In this document: positions 1-8,318 of the stretch, piece by piece
Layout: each line of letters begins with the position of its first letter
How positions within the stretch are numbered: the stretch's first letter is position 1
Assembly: GCF_033100115.1 (NCBI RefSeq)
Contig: NZ_CP136910.1
Coordinates: forward strand, 5,224,001-5,288,000
DNA from: Anaerocolumna sp. AGMB13020
GTDB lineage: Bacteria > Bacillota > Clostridia > Lachnospirales > Lachnospiraceae
Reading direction: 5' to 3'
DNA: 64,000 bases
Made by a program: the position numbers and the translations under genes
The notes under the pieces: generated by a model
The model's input: only the letters and a program-made list of their open reading frames with translations
Databases searched by the model: none
What the model was told of the DNA's origin: nothing

Positions 1-1307
1 AGACCGTTTATTTACAGCTGGATCCCGGACTTACTTCAACTTTTGTGGGATATGAGAAAGATGAAGCAGATTCAAAAATTAATGCTCTTACAACGGAAAC
101 TGAGGTTGTTACGGAGCTGGTGGCAGGTCAGAGAGGTACAATTTTTACAGCAGAAACTCCTTTTTACGCAACCAGTGGCGGTCAGGCAGCAGATGCCGGG
201 CTTATTACAACTGCCGATGCTGAGTTTGAAGTAGAAGATACCATTAAACTTCAAGGCGGTAAATTAGGTCATGTGGGCGTTGTGACAAAAGGTATGTTCA
301 AAACGGATGAAACTGTTCATCTTGCTATCAGCAAGGAGAAACGAGGTGATACCAGAAAGAACCATAGTGCTACCCACTTGCTTCAGAAGGCACTTCGTCT
401 TGTACTTGGCTCCCACGTTGAACAGGCTGGCTCCTTTGTAAATGAAGAGAGACTTCGCTTTGACTTTACGCATTTTTCTGCTCTTACAAAAGAAGAAATT
501 AGTAAGGTAGAAGCTCTTGTAAATGAACAGATACAAACAGCATTGCCTGTAAATACCAATGTTATGACCATAGAAGAAGCTAAGAAGACCGGAGCCATGG
601 CGCTGTTTGGTGAAAAATACGGAGACAGTGTAAGAGTTGTGACCATGGGTGAGTTCAGCAAAGAGCTTTGTGGTGGTACCCATGTTGCCAATACCAGCTC
701 TATTCTGATCTTTAAGATTATTTCAGAAACAGGAGTAGCTGCCGGTGTAAGACGTATTGAAGCTCTTACCGGTAAAGGTGTATTTCGTTTCTATGAAGAG
801 CTTGAGAGTGAGCTTATGAAAGCTTCCAGGACGGCTAAGACAGAGCCTGCACAGCTTTCAGCCAAGATTGAAAGTCTTCAGGAGGAAATGAAGGCACTGC
901 AGTCTGAAAATGAGAAATTAAAAAACAAACTTGCCAAAGATGCACTGGGAGATGTTATGAGTCAGGTGAAAGAAGTAAGCGGTGTGAAACTTCTTGCTGC
1001 CAGAGCAGAGGGTGTTGATGTTAACAACCTCAGAAATCTTGGTGATCAGCTGAAGGATAAATTGGGTGAAGGCGTGATTGTTCTGGCTTCCCCTGTGGAG
1101 GATAAAGTAAACCTTATTGTTATGGCTACCGATACAGCTATCGCAAAAGGAGCTCATGCGGGTAATCTTATCAAAGAGCTTGCTGTACTTGTAGGCGGAG
1201 GCGGTGGCGGTCGTCCAAATCTTGCACAGGCAGGGGGAAAGAATCCTGCAGGTATTGACGCATTGATTGAAGCAGCGCCTAAGGTGCTTGAAAAACAGAT
1301 ACACTAA
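1..1307 (+). CDS. alaS: Alanyl-tRNA synthetase, C-terminal part (5' end outside window)
   Basis: This reading frame is open from base 3 and lacks the N-terminal catalytic core, which lies upstream of the window. What remains is the editing domain and the C-terminal C-Ala domain of alanyl-tRNA synthetase, which charges tRNA-Ala and hydrolyses mischarged Ser/Gly-tRNA-Ala. The editing-site zinc ligands are visible as HSATH (about base 363) and CGGTH (about base 669). A coiled coil (about 780-950) follows, and then a DHHA1-type C-terminus with a glycine-rich stretch and RPNLAQAGGKNP near the end. A hairpin terminator follows directly. The family call is very secure; the gene is cut by the window edge, not broken. 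Confidence 0.97.
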   Translation, partial: TVYLQLDPGLTSTFVGYEKDEADSKINALTTETEVVTELVAGQRGTIFTAETPFYATSGGQAADAGLITTADAEFEVEDTIKLQGGKLGHVGVVTKGMFKTDETVHLAISKEKRGDTRKNHSATHLLQKALRLVLGSHVEQAGSFVNEERLRFDFTHFSALTKEEISKVEALVNEQIQTALPVNTNVMTIEEAKKTGAMALFGEKYGDSVRVVTMGEFSKELCGGTHVANTSSILIFKIISETGVAAGVRRIEALTGKGVFRFYEELESELMKASRTAKTEPAQLSAKIESLQEEMKALQSENEKLKNKLAKDALGDVMSQVKEVSGVKLLAARAEGVDVNNLRNLGDQLKDKLGEGVIVLASPVEDKVNLIVMATDTAIAKGAHAGNLIKELAVLVGGGGGGRPNLAQAGGKNPAGIDALIEAAPKVLEKQIH

Positions 1308-1313
1308 ATATAA

Positions 1314-1356
1314 TGGCTTTGTTCGGGGGTTTCTGAACCGGACAGGGCCATTTTTT
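1314..1356 (+). terminator. Intrinsic terminator after alaS
   Basis: A 13-bp stem (bases 1314-1326 pairing with 1338-1350, several G-U pairs) with an 11-nt loop is followed directly by six T residues. It starts six bases after the alaS stop codon, so it very likely ends the alaS transcript. Confidence 0.85.
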
Positions 1357-1391
1357 ATGTTTTATGTAATAAGATTTGATGTCAGAATGAG

Positions 1392-1621
1392 TTTTTCGCA
1401 AGGGGACGGCGAATGGCACAAAGCAGAAAGAACTCATGCTTCAATTCCAAGGTATAAGAAGTCCTAATTCTCTGAAGATTTTGTGCTGGTCATAATGTAA
1501 AACAGATAACTCGCTGCGCTCAGACAATCTGTTTTACATTATAGCACAAAATCTTCAGAGAAAAGGACATCTAATACCTTTCCATAGGCGCATTCGTTCT
1601 TTCTGCTTTGTACCATTCGCC
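1392..1621. repeat. Long palindromic element, copy 1 (about 214-bp imperfect inverted repeat)
   Basis: Bases 1408-1433 pair with 1596-1621 over 26 bp with one wobble. Pairing continues through several inner segments to a 19-nt central loop (near 1507-1525) flanked by AACAGAT and ATCTGTT. The element recurs in opposite orientation at 28061-28288, with the same loop except for one base and a shared one-sided flank (CAAGGGGACGGC here). No coding potential is evident. It may be a MITE-like or REP-like element or a structured RNA; the sequence alone does not decide. Confidence 0.8.
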
Positions 1622-1723
1622 TGACTTTATTGAGAAGTAAGCCTTTTATACTTGGTTTGTTATAGGTTAATGGAGCTGGTTATTGCAGCAGAAAATGTAA
1701 AATATTAACAGTATAAAATATAA

Positions 1724-1769
1724 TTGTTACCAGCAGAAAATAAGAGTTGTTACCAGCAGAAAATAAGAG
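1724..1769. repeat. Perfect 23-bp tandem duplication
   Basis: Two identical 23-bp units (TTGTTACCAGCAGAAAATAA plus GAG) lie side by side at 1724-1746 and 1747-1769. A diverged piece of the same unit lies just upstream (near 1681). The stretch lies in the non-coding gap between alaS and the chemoreceptor gene, and I see no further function in it. Confidence 0.7.
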
Positions 1770-1862
1770 TATTAAGCAGCTAGACAGTAGGTAGTACATA
1801 GTAGATAGTAATAGTGTTACACAGCTGACACTAAGGTTGTTACTTTGCGCATTAAGAGGTGG

Positions 1863-1891
1863 TTGACAAAGATATAAAATTACCATAATAT
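1863..1891 (+). promoter_or_regulatory. Sigma-A type promoter for the chemoreceptor gene
   Basis: TTGACA at 1863-1868 and TAATAT at 1886-1891 are separated by 17 bp. Transcription would begin near 1898, giving a leader of roughly 135 nt before the chemoreceptor start. Confidence 0.6.
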
Positions 1892-1961
1892 TTTATTTGG
1901 GACAGAAGGCACTATATAGAAGAGAGAAATTACATACTGTTCCGCTATATGGAGGATAAGA

Positions 1962-2012
1962 GTGAAAGATAAGCATAAGCACTTTCACTCCCTTGATTTT
2001 TACACACGATAA
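1962..2012 (+). CDS. Possible 16-codon leader ORF before the chemoreceptor gene
   Basis: A GTG codon lies 6 nt after a clear GGAGG (1951-1955) and opens a 16-codon frame ending at 2012. The peptide is basic and aromatic (starts [10 protein letters not shown]). An inverted repeat (1960-1968 with 1982-1990) lies inside it. Position and ribosome site suggest a leader peptide or an upstream decoy start for the next gene. Nothing identifies a function, and the frame could be chance. Confidence 0.3.
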   Translation: MKDKHKHFHSLDFYTR

Positions 2013-2034
2013 AATACGCAGATGGGAGTATAAA

Positions 2035-3528
2035 GTGAAAGTAGATTATAATATCAAGAGGGTCAACAAGTTTAATGTATTGCTAATATGGGGTTTGTCA
2101 ACAATACTGACCGGACAGGCATTTATTTCAGTGGGAGCAGATTATGGTATTAAGGTACTTATTGCAACCTATGCGGCAGTTGCATTTTCCACTTTGATTG
2201 GGTTTATCAGCAGCAGATCCCCGAGTATGGAGAATATTTGCGGTGTTTTGATTCCTTTCTCCGTTGTTTTGTCAGCCAGTTTTCTTTGCCATATAATGGA
2301 TGGTGCAATAACCATGAGAGTCTTCCTGATATATACGGGGACTTTTGCTATGGCAACGCTATATTTCAAAAGATCAGTACTTCTTTTCTTCGGCGGATTA
2401 TTTAATATATTTATTATAACATTTTTCATCTTTGATCCCCAGGGATTATTAGGTGACTCACATTCAGTAACAGAATTTATTACAAGAATATTTTGCTTGA
2501 ATCTAATGATGTTTATATTTTTCTTTCTTACAAAATGGGGCAGCGGTTATATTGATTCTGCGCTGTTAAAGGAAAAGGAAGCACTTTTGATGGCAGAAAG
2601 ACTGGAAGAAACGCTTTCTGTTATTGAGAAAAATACACAGTTGCTGGATGATTCCGTTGCCAAGGCATATAAACATATGCAATCCATTGAAATGGTTAGC
2701 GGTCAAACTACCCATGTAGTAGAGAAAATAGCGGATGGAGTATCAAAGGAAGCTGAAAGTACCAGTGATATAGCAGGTAAGGCTGCCGTTGCTACTGCGG
2801 TTGTAAAAGAGACAAAAGAAATATCCCTGCGGGCAATGAACTATTCCAGCGAAATGAAGGATATCATAAGGAAAAATTCTGAGGGTATTGATGAAATGCT
2901 TCAGAATATGCAGACTGTTGAAAATGCAGTAGGTACTGCTATGAGTACCGTTGTAGACCTGCAGACAAGTATGGAACAGATTAATCAGTTTATGTCAAAT
3001 ATTACAGCGATTGCAAGACAAACGAACCTTCTTGCCTTGAATGCAGCCATTGAGGCTGCCAGGGCAGGAGATGCTGGTAAAGGTTTTGCAGTAGTAGCAG
3101 AGGAGGTAAGAGACCTTGCTGAAATGAGCTCAACGACCGTAAAGGAAGTGCTCCTGGTAGTTGACAAGCTGACAGAAGCGGCAGTTCAGACATATGATAA
3201 AGTACAGGATGGTAAAGAAGCCGTAACCGCCGGTACAGAAATAATTGTCGAGGTAAAAGAACGTTTTGATGTACTTGAAGAGAATTCCATGCATATCAAT
3301 AATGAAATAACAGAGCAGGATATTAAAATTACAGAGATTAATAATACCTTTGCCTCTATTTTATCAGAACTGGAAAACATTTCTTCACTTTCTGCAGATC
3401 ATGCTGCATCTACAGAAGAGATACTTGCTTCTATGGAAGAACAGAATCAAAGCATTCGAATAACCAATGAAGAAATGTCTGCTATGAGTGAATTGAGTGA
3501 GAATCTTCGCAATCATTTAAAGAAGTGA
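2035..3528 (+). CDS. Methyl-accepting chemotaxis protein with six-helix membrane domain
   Basis: This 497-residue chemoreceptor transmits ligand or membrane signals to the CheA/CheW array. The first ~175 residues hold about six hydrophobic segments with no evident large extracellular ligand domain. A long helical cytoplasmic signalling region follows, containing the conserved hairpin tip ([17 protein letters not shown] then [16 protein letters not shown]). I chose GTG at 2035 because GGGAG lies six bases upstream. An in-frame ATG at 1993 would add 14 residues but has no ribosome site. There is no HAMP domain that I can see. The gene is monocistronic, between its own promoter and that of rpsU. 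The membrane-only sensor makes the stimulus unclear. Confidence 0.9.
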   Translation: MKVDYNIKRVNKFNVLLIWGLSTILTGQAFISVGADYGIKVLIATYAAVAFSTLIGFISSRSPSMENICGVLIPFSVVLSASFLCHIMDGAITMRVFLIYTGTFAMATLYFKRSVLLFFGGLFNIFIITFFIFDPQGLLGDSHSVTEFITRIFCLNLMMFIFFFLTKWGSGYIDSALLKEKEALLMAERLEETLSVIEKNTQLLDDSVAKAYKHMQSIEMVSGQTTHVVEKIADGVSKEAESTSDIAGKAAVATAVVKETKEISLRAMNYSSEMKDIIRKNSEGIDEMLQNMQTVENAVGTAMSTVVDLQTSMEQINQFMSNITAIARQTNLLALNAAIEAARAGDAGKGFAVVAEEVRDLAEMSSTTVKEVLLVVDKLTEAAVQTYDKVQDGKEAVTAGTEIIVEVKERFDVLEENSMHINNEITEQDIKITEINNTFASILSELENISSLSADHAASTEEILASMEEQNQSIRITNEEMSAMSELSENLRNHLKK

Positions 3529-3662
3529 TTAAATCGATTATAGTATTAAAATTTAATCGAAAAGTGTTGTAAACACTGGTATTATAAGGTATTACACCAT
3601 CCCAGCAGGACTGTAAGATGTCAGTGGCAGTGAAAGTAATTGTTCGAATATTAAAAAATATA

Positions 3663-3691
3663 TTGACAAAACATGAAGTAACCAATATAAT
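3663..3691 (+). promoter_or_regulatory. Consensus sigma-A promoter for rpsU
   Basis: A perfect TTGACA (3663-3668), 17-bp spacer and perfect TATAAT (3686-3691) lie 80 bp upstream of the rpsU start codon. Such a consensus match fits a highly expressed ribosomal protein gene. The rest of the 3529-3771 gap shows no clear feature. Confidence 0.85.
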
Positions 3692-3771
3692 TATCCTAGT
3701 GCTATTCAAAAATATACCCAAACAGTTGTATAGGCACAATACACAACTGGAGGGAGGTTAGGTGTGAGACT

Positions 3772-3948
3772 ATGTCAAATGTTATTGTAAAAGATAATGA
3801 GACTTTAGATAGTGCTCTACGTAGATTCAAGAGAAACTGTGCGAAGGCAGGCATTCAGCAGGAAATCCGTAAAAGAGAGCATTATGAGAAGCCGAGCGTA
3901 AGACGTAAGAAAAAGTCAGAAGCTGCTCGTAAGCGTAAATTCAAATAA
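3772..3948 (+). CDS. rpsU: Small ribosomal subunit protein bS21
   Basis: A 58-residue basic protein starting [20 protein letters not shown] and ending in an Arg/Lys-rich tail matches bS21 in length and sequence. bS21 sits at the anti-Shine-Dalgarno end of 16S rRNA in the small subunit and helps translation initiation. The start is ATG at 3772, preceded by GGAGGGAGG about 15-20 nt upstream and a closer AGGTGTGAG. The gene stands alone with a consensus promoter before it and a strong terminator after it. It often neighbours yqeY, dnaG or the phoH-ybeY cluster in Firmicutes, and here the yqfC cluster follows. Confidence 0.97.
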   Translation: MSNVIVKDNETLDSALRRFKRNCAKAGIQQEIRKREHYEKPSVRRKKKSEAARKRKFK

Positions 3949-3980
3949 GTAGAATATCTAGTAGATTTATCTGCTTAAAT

Positions 3981-4014
3981 AACCCTTGAACAGGCGTTCA
4001 GGGGTTTTTATTTT
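3981..4014 (+). terminator. Intrinsic terminator after rpsU
   Basis: An 11-bp stem (AACCCTTGAAC with GTTCAGGGGTT) and a four-base loop are followed by a T-rich run. It lies 33 bases after the rpsU stop codon. Confidence 0.9.
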
Positions 4015-4044
4015 GCCCAAAATTATAAATAGAAACATAAAACT

Positions 4045-4234
4045 GTTTCTATTATCGGATATATGGCAGCAAAAGACGCTGCCTTTTATCAGAAATTTGA
4101 AAAGCAATTTCTGATAAGTCATATAATAGAAACCAAAAGCATGTTTCTATTATCGGATATACGGCAGCAAAAGGAGCTGCCTTTTATCAGAAATTTGAAA
4201 AGCGTTTTCTGATAAGTCATATTATACGTATATC
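4045..4234. repeat. Tandem structured repeat, two units with three-way-junction folding
   Basis: Two related units begin at 4045 and 4143 (period 98). Each contains a small hairpin (GGCAGC with GCTGCC) and a longer hairpin (TTATCAGAAA pairing with TTTCTGATAA). In unit A a closing stem joins GTTTCTATTAT (4045-4055) to ATAATAGAAAC (4123-4133). In unit B the closing arm differs: GATATACG (4156-4163) can pair with CGTATATC (4227-4234). No reading frame of note overlaps. The fold is inferred by eye. Confidence 0.75.
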
Positions 4235-4256
4235 TCTGCCATTTTACCCATATATT
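4228..4256 (+). promoter_or_regulatory. Possible sporulation sigma-E promoter for yqfC
   Basis: GTATATC (4228-4234), a 14-bp spacer and CATATATT (4249-4256) resemble the sigma-E pattern known from Bacillus (about KMATATT, 14-15 bp, CATACANT). The site lies 34 bp before yqfC, a gene that is sigma-E dependent in B. subtilis. The match is approximate. Confidence 0.4.
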
Positions 4257-4290
4257 CTATCATAATCCAGAATAATATGGAGTCTTTGAG

Positions 4291-4671
4291 ATGCAGCATA
4301 AATTCAAATCAAAGCATGATAAAAACAAAGAGAGCTTAAATAAAGAGCTTTACAGCCATATAAATAAAAGTAAGAAGAAAGAAGAGGCAGAAAGGAGAAC
4401 CTTCCTGGAGGAGGTTTCTGAACGGTTGAAACTACCAGCCGATATCCTCGCAGGTGCCCCTATCGTAACTGCCATGGGAAGAAATGAGGTATGCATCGAG
4501 AATTATAAGGGGATTCTTGAATACAATGACAAATTGATCAAGATTCTGTCCAAAGTGGGTACCATTCGTATAGAAGGTAAGAATTTAAATATTTCATATT
4601 TTACAAATGACGAAATGCGTATAACCGGTCTGGTATCCGCCATAACATATATAACACAGAAAGACTCTTAG
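4291..4671 (+). CDS. yqfC: Sporulation protein YqfC (YabP/YqfC family)
   Basis: A 126-residue protein whose C-terminal ~80 residues carry the YabP/YqfC pattern: LPADILAGAPIVTAMGRNEV, then an EYNDKLIKILSKVGTIRIEG-like strand-rich region. The N-terminal ~40 residues are a Lys/Glu-rich extension not usual in the ~93-residue Bacillus protein. An internal start is therefore conceivable, but GGAG lies nine bases before the chosen ATG. In Bacillus the gene is expressed in the mother cell, and its biochemical role is unknown. It is followed 100 bp later by yqfD, the conserved partner, and a sigma-E-like promoter sits upstream. Confidence 0.88.
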   Translation: MQHKFKSKHDKNKESLNKELYSHINKSKKKEEAERRTFLEEVSERLKLPADILAGAPIVTAMGRNEVCIENYKGILEYNDKLIKILSKVGTIRIEGKNLNISYFTNDEMRITGLVSAITYITQKDS

Positions 4672-4770
4672 TACATAACCATTAATAGACGGCAGTCTAT
4701 GAAATCAGGAAGGATAACATATACTGTGTAAAGATGCAAAAGATGTAATAACAATATCGGAGGGTGTCAG

Positions 4771-6012
4771 ATGGTATTATTGTTTATTCGTTGGCTGCAG
4801 GGATATCTGTTGGTACGGTTAAAGGGTATGTCTACGGAACGTTTTATAAATCTGTGCAGTAATCGTTTTATTTTCTTGTGGGATTTAAAGGTTACAGATA
4901 ATGAGTATGAATTTAAGATCAGATTGAAGGATTATTATAAGCTGAAACCTTTTGCCAGAAAAACAGGTACATTACCTTATATAAGAAAAAGATATGGTCT
5001 GCCTTTTATTATACATACTTATAGAAAGAGAAGCGGTTATGTGGCAGGATTTCTGCTTTTTGCAGTTATGCTATACATATTATCCCTGTTTATTTGGGAT
5101 ATTAATGTTTCGGGTGGATATACCTATACACAGGAAGCAATGGTTAAATTCCTAAAAAACAATGAGATATACCCGGGACTTCAAAAAAAGCATATCAACA
5201 GCCAGGCAATTGAAGATCTTATAAGACACAGCTATAATGACATAGGCTGGGTATCTGCAGAAATAAAGGGTACAAGGCTGATAATCAAGATTACTGAGAC
5301 AAATATGCCGGCACCTGCAGTAACAGCCACAGAAAACTGCCATATCGTCGCCTCTAAGGATTGCATTATATCACAGATTGTCACCCGCACCGGAGACCCT
5401 TTGGTTGGTATCGGAGATGTGGTAAAAAAAGGTGATATAATTGTATCTGGAGTGGTTAATATTATAGGTGATAATGAAACCCTGGTTCGAAAAGAACCAG
5501 TTATTGCAGATGCTGATGTTATTGGTAAGACTTTTTATGAATACAAAGACAAATTTTCCCTTAATTATATTGATAAGATTTATACCGGTAGTGAAAAGAA
5601 GTCTTACAGTTTATCATTTTTCCTGAAAAAAATAAATTTATACAGACCTAGAATTCCCTATGAGAAGTATGATATAATTGGGAATGAGTTTACGCTTCAT
5701 TTAAATGATGAATTCTATCTTCCTGTTTCGCTGACAGCAAATCGCTATCTTGCATATAATGAAGAAAAGAAAAAATACACAGAAGCAGAAGCAAAAGCAT
5801 TAGCAGAAATAAAATTAAAAAGATTTATAAAGAAATTAGAAGAAAATAATGTTATAATACTGGAAAATAATGTTGAAATAGCCGTCAAAGGGAATGTCTG
5901 TACAGCAAATGGCAAACTTGTGGTATTAGAATCTGTGAAAGATTTTAAAGCTATTGATGACAGTGAGTGGAGGATTATTGATACGGATGAGTCTGATAGA
6001 AACGATAATTGA
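4771..6012 (+). CDS. yqfD: Sporulation protein YqfD
   Basis: A 413-residue membrane protein of the YqfD family, required for normal sporulation in Bacillus with unknown mechanism. The sequence shows a basic N-terminal region, one strong membrane segment (about residues 90-112, ending LSLFIWDINVSGG), and a large soluble domain. That domain begins with a POTRA-like stretch (YTQEAMVKFLKNNEIYPGLQ). The start ATG has GGAGG nine bases upstream. The 3' end overlaps phoH by 26 bases, so the two are probably translationally coupled. The yqfC-yqfD-phoH order is standard in Clostridia and Bacilli, which supports the call. Confidence 0.9.
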   Translation: MVLLFIRWLQGYLLVRLKGMSTERFINLCSNRFIFLWDLKVTDNEYEFKIRLKDYYKLKPFARKTGTLPYIRKRYGLPFIIHTYRKRSGYVAGFLLFAVMLYILSLFIWDINVSGGYTYTQEAMVKFLKNNEIYPGLQKKHINSQAIEDLIRHSYNDIGWVSAEIKGTRLIIKITETNMPAPAVTATENCHIVASKDCIISQIVTRTGDPLVGIGDVVKKGDIIVSGVVNIIGDNETLVRKEPVIADADVIGKTFYEYKDKFSLNYIDKIYTGSEKKSYSLSFFLKKINLYRPRIPYEKYDIIGNEFTLHLNDEFYLPVSLTANRYLAYNEEKKKYTEAEAKALAEIKLKRFIKKLEENNVIILENNVEIAVKGNVCTANGKLVVLESVKDFKAIDDSEWRIIDTDESDRNDN

Positions 6013-7045
6013 TGTGCCTCTGGAGCATGAAAAAAATGTATTCGGCCAGTTCGATGCTTATGTAAAGATGATTGAAAGAACACTAGGTGTAACTATTATA
6101 GTCCGTGACAGTGAGATTAAACTAATCGGAGAAAATGATAATGTAGCCAAAGCAAAAAGTGTATTTATGAATCTGCTGGAATTATCCAAAAGAGGAAATG
6201 TTATAACAGAGCAAAATGTCAGTTATGCGCTGTCCCTTAGTCAGGATAATAAAGAAGCAGCTATAGTAGAGATTGATCAGGATCTTATTTGCCATACCAT
6301 ATCCGGGAAACCGATAAAGCCTAAAACCCTGGGACAGAAGGCATATGTTGACCTGATCCGAAAAAAGATGATCACTTTCGGCGTTGGCCCTGCTGGTACC
6401 GGTAAGACCTATCTTGCCATGGCTATGGCAGTAACTGCATTTAAGAATGATGACGTCAGTAAAATCATTCTTACCAGACCAGCCATTGAAGCAGGAGAGA
6501 AATTAGGCTTTCTTCCCGGAGATTTGCAGAGCAAGGTGGATCCTTACCTGAGGCCTCTTTATGATGCGCTGTATCAAATTATGGGAGCAGAAGGATATTT
6601 AAAAAATACAGAAAAAGGATTAATAGAAGTTGCTCCTCTGGCATACATGAGAGGACGTACCTTAGAGAATGCCTTTATTATTCTGGATGAAGCTCAGAAT
6701 ACAACACCGGCGCAGATGAAGATGTTCTTGACCCGTATAGGCTTTGGTTCGAAAGTCGTGATAACCGGTGACTTATCCCAGAAGGATTTGCCGAGTGGAA
6801 CCCAGTCTGGATTAGATGTAGCTCTAAAGGTGTTAAATAAGATCGAGGATATTGGTTTTGCTTATTTAACCGGCCAGGACGTTGTAAGGCATCCTCTTGT
6901 GCAGAAAATTGTTATGGCTTATGACAGCTATGAAAGTAAAATAAGCAAAACTGAGCTGAAAAGTGATAAATATGCAAAGAGAGGCCCGAAAGGGACCATA
7001 GCCAGAAATTCTGAAAAGCCATACCGAAGAAAAAGACAGAACTAG
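5987..7045 (+). CDS. phoH: PhoH-like ATPase
   Basis: A 352-residue PhoH family protein, an RNA-linked P-loop ATPase whose gene almost always sits beside ybeY. Walker A is GPAGTGKT (residues 134-141) and Walker B is LDEAQN (about 233-238), followed by a VITGD motif. The N-terminal ~100 residues form the KH-like domain common in this family. I chose ATG at 5987, with GGAGGA 12 bases upstream. The longer frame from 5954 would put 33 more bases inside yqfD. The basic C-terminal tail (KRGPKGTIARNSEKPYRRKR) may bind RNA. Confidence 0.94.
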   Translation: MSLIETIIDVPLEHEKNVFGQFDAYVKMIERTLGVTIIVRDSEIKLIGENDNVAKAKSVFMNLLELSKRGNVITEQNVSYALSLSQDNKEAAIVEIDQDLICHTISGKPIKPKTLGQKAYVDLIRKKMITFGVGPAGTGKTYLAMAMAVTAFKNDDVSKIILTRPAIEAGEKLGFLPGDLQSKVDPYLRPLYDALYQIMGAEGYLKNTEKGLIEVAPLAYMRGRTLENAFIILDEAQNTTPAQMKMFLTRIGFGSKVVITGDLSQKDLPSGTQSGLDVALKVLNKIEDIGFAYLTGQDVVRHPLVQKIVMAYDSYESKISKTELKSDKYAKRGPKGTIARNSEKPYRRKRQN

Positions 7046-7079
7046 TACTGCCGTACAAAGCAGGTGAATAGGTGAATAT

Positions 7080-8318
7080 ATGACATCTGATAAGAAACGA
7101 AGCAAAGGTAAACCTGATGGAATGCCAATCTATCTGATAGCAGCTATCGTTGCGATAGCTGTGCTGTCAGTGGCATTTCATATTCATGTACCGCTCATAA
7201 GCATTATTAGAGGAAGTATTTATGCAGTTCTTATTGTTATACTGCTTATCTTGTATATAGACAGTATCAAAGAGAAAGACAGATATAGTTCCCGCATTAC
7301 CGAAATCTTTATAGGAACTGTTATGGTATCATTGCCTGGAGTATTACTCTTAAGGACAGATTTTATGCCTCTTTTGTTAACCGGTGTAGTATTTACCACA
7401 GTATTATTAAAGAAAGAAGCAGGGATTTTTTATACCATCATACAATTTCTATTCCTGTATGCCTCGAATCTGGCCTCTTTGGAAGAAAGTATTTTCTTGC
7501 TGGTAACAGGTATTCTAATCAGCCTGTTGACGGTTTACAGGGTTAATTTCATACAGCTTATCTATAAAGTGGCTCTGGTTTTATCCTTTGATGTTATTAT
7601 GCTTTTGATAAATAGTAATTTTGTTGTGACGGATTTCCTGAATCTGCACAGCTTACTTACCCTGAGCGCTGTTTTGGCAGCCATTGTCCTTGGTGAAACA
7701 ATAGGAGACTTCTATCTGAAAAGATTAAATGAGGCAGCAGTACAGGATAAAACCTTAAGTAAGAAACCAACAGTAGAAGAGGTTATAAAGGAGGACTTTG
7801 CTCTCTGCAGAATGTTAAAGGAGTCGGACAAGCTTTATGAACACTCCCGGCAGATAGCTATGATTGCAGAGCAGGCAGCGGCTGTAGCCGGCTTGGATAA
7901 GAGTATAGCCAAAGCAGGGGGACTGTATCATGAAATCGGAAAGCTGAAGGGAAAGGACTATGTGGCCGAAGGCTTAGCTTTAGCAAAGACCTATCAGCTT
8001 CCGGATGCTGTTACCAATATCATAGCTTCACATAACCTGAAATCAGACAAGCCCACATCTCCGGAAGGAGCATTGGTCATGTTTACAGTGAGCCTGGTGG
8101 CAGCAAAGGATTACTTCCTTGCGGATAAGAAAGAGGAACAGACAAAGGAAGAGCTGGTTGAGCTTATGGAGAAATTTACGGGTAACTTATTTACCATGCG
8201 GCTGGAGAAAGAAAGCTTAATGAATTCAGGATTGACAATTAAGCAGTACATACAGCTGAAGAAGTTCTTTCTGAACTATTTTACACAGATGGAGGCAACA
8301 ATTGACACTGAATATTGA
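7080..8318 (+). CDS. HD-domain membrane protein, short PgpH/YqfF-like, degenerate HD motif
   Basis: A 412-residue protein occupying the place where Firmicutes carry PgpH/YqfF, the 7TM-HD phosphodiesterase that degrades cyclic di-AMP. It has about seven membrane helices (residues 15-210) and then a cytoplasmic HD-like domain. The usual ~700-residue family member has a large extracellular domain after the first helix, and this one lacks it. The HD motif reads YHEIGK (H284, E285) where the family has HDIGK. The later Asp expected in a MLADAVEA-like stretch is absent (MFTVSLVAA). First-helix His H255 is present. It may be a non-catalytic or altered-activity homologue. It overlaps ybeY by 17 bases. 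Confidence 0.8.
   Translation: MTSDKKRSKGKPDGMPIYLIAAIVAIAVLSVAFHIHVPLISIIRGSIYAVLIVILLILYIDSIKEKDRYSSRITEIFIGTVMVSLPGVLLLRTDFMPLLLTGVVFTTVLLKKEAGIFYTIIQFLFLYASNLASLEESIFLLVTGILISLLTVYRVNFIQLIYKVALVLSFDVIMLLINSNFVVTDFLNLHSLLTLSAVLAAIVLGETIGDFYLKRLNEAAVQDKTLSKKPTVEEVIKEDFALCRMLKESDKLYEHSRQIAMIAEQAAAVAGLDKSIAKAGGLYHEIGKLKGKDYVAEGLALAKTYQLPDAVTNIIASHNLKSDKPTSPEGALVMFTVSLVAAKDYFLADKKEEQTKEELVELMEKFTGNLFTMRLEKESLMNSGLTIKQYIQLKKFFLNYFTQMEATIDTEY

Noticed and set aside
264..683. Long minus-strand frames inside alaS.
   Set aside because: They are antisense shadows of a clearly conserved gene and have no recognisable domain.
1680..1886. A 68-codon minus-strand frame between alaS and the chemoreceptor gene.
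   Set aside because: It is made largely of the 23-bp tandem repeat and has no convincing ribosome site or known domain.
5954..5986. An earlier ATG for phoH.
   Set aside because: It lies deeper in yqfD and gives an atypical N-terminus; ATG 5987 with GGAGGA fits the family.
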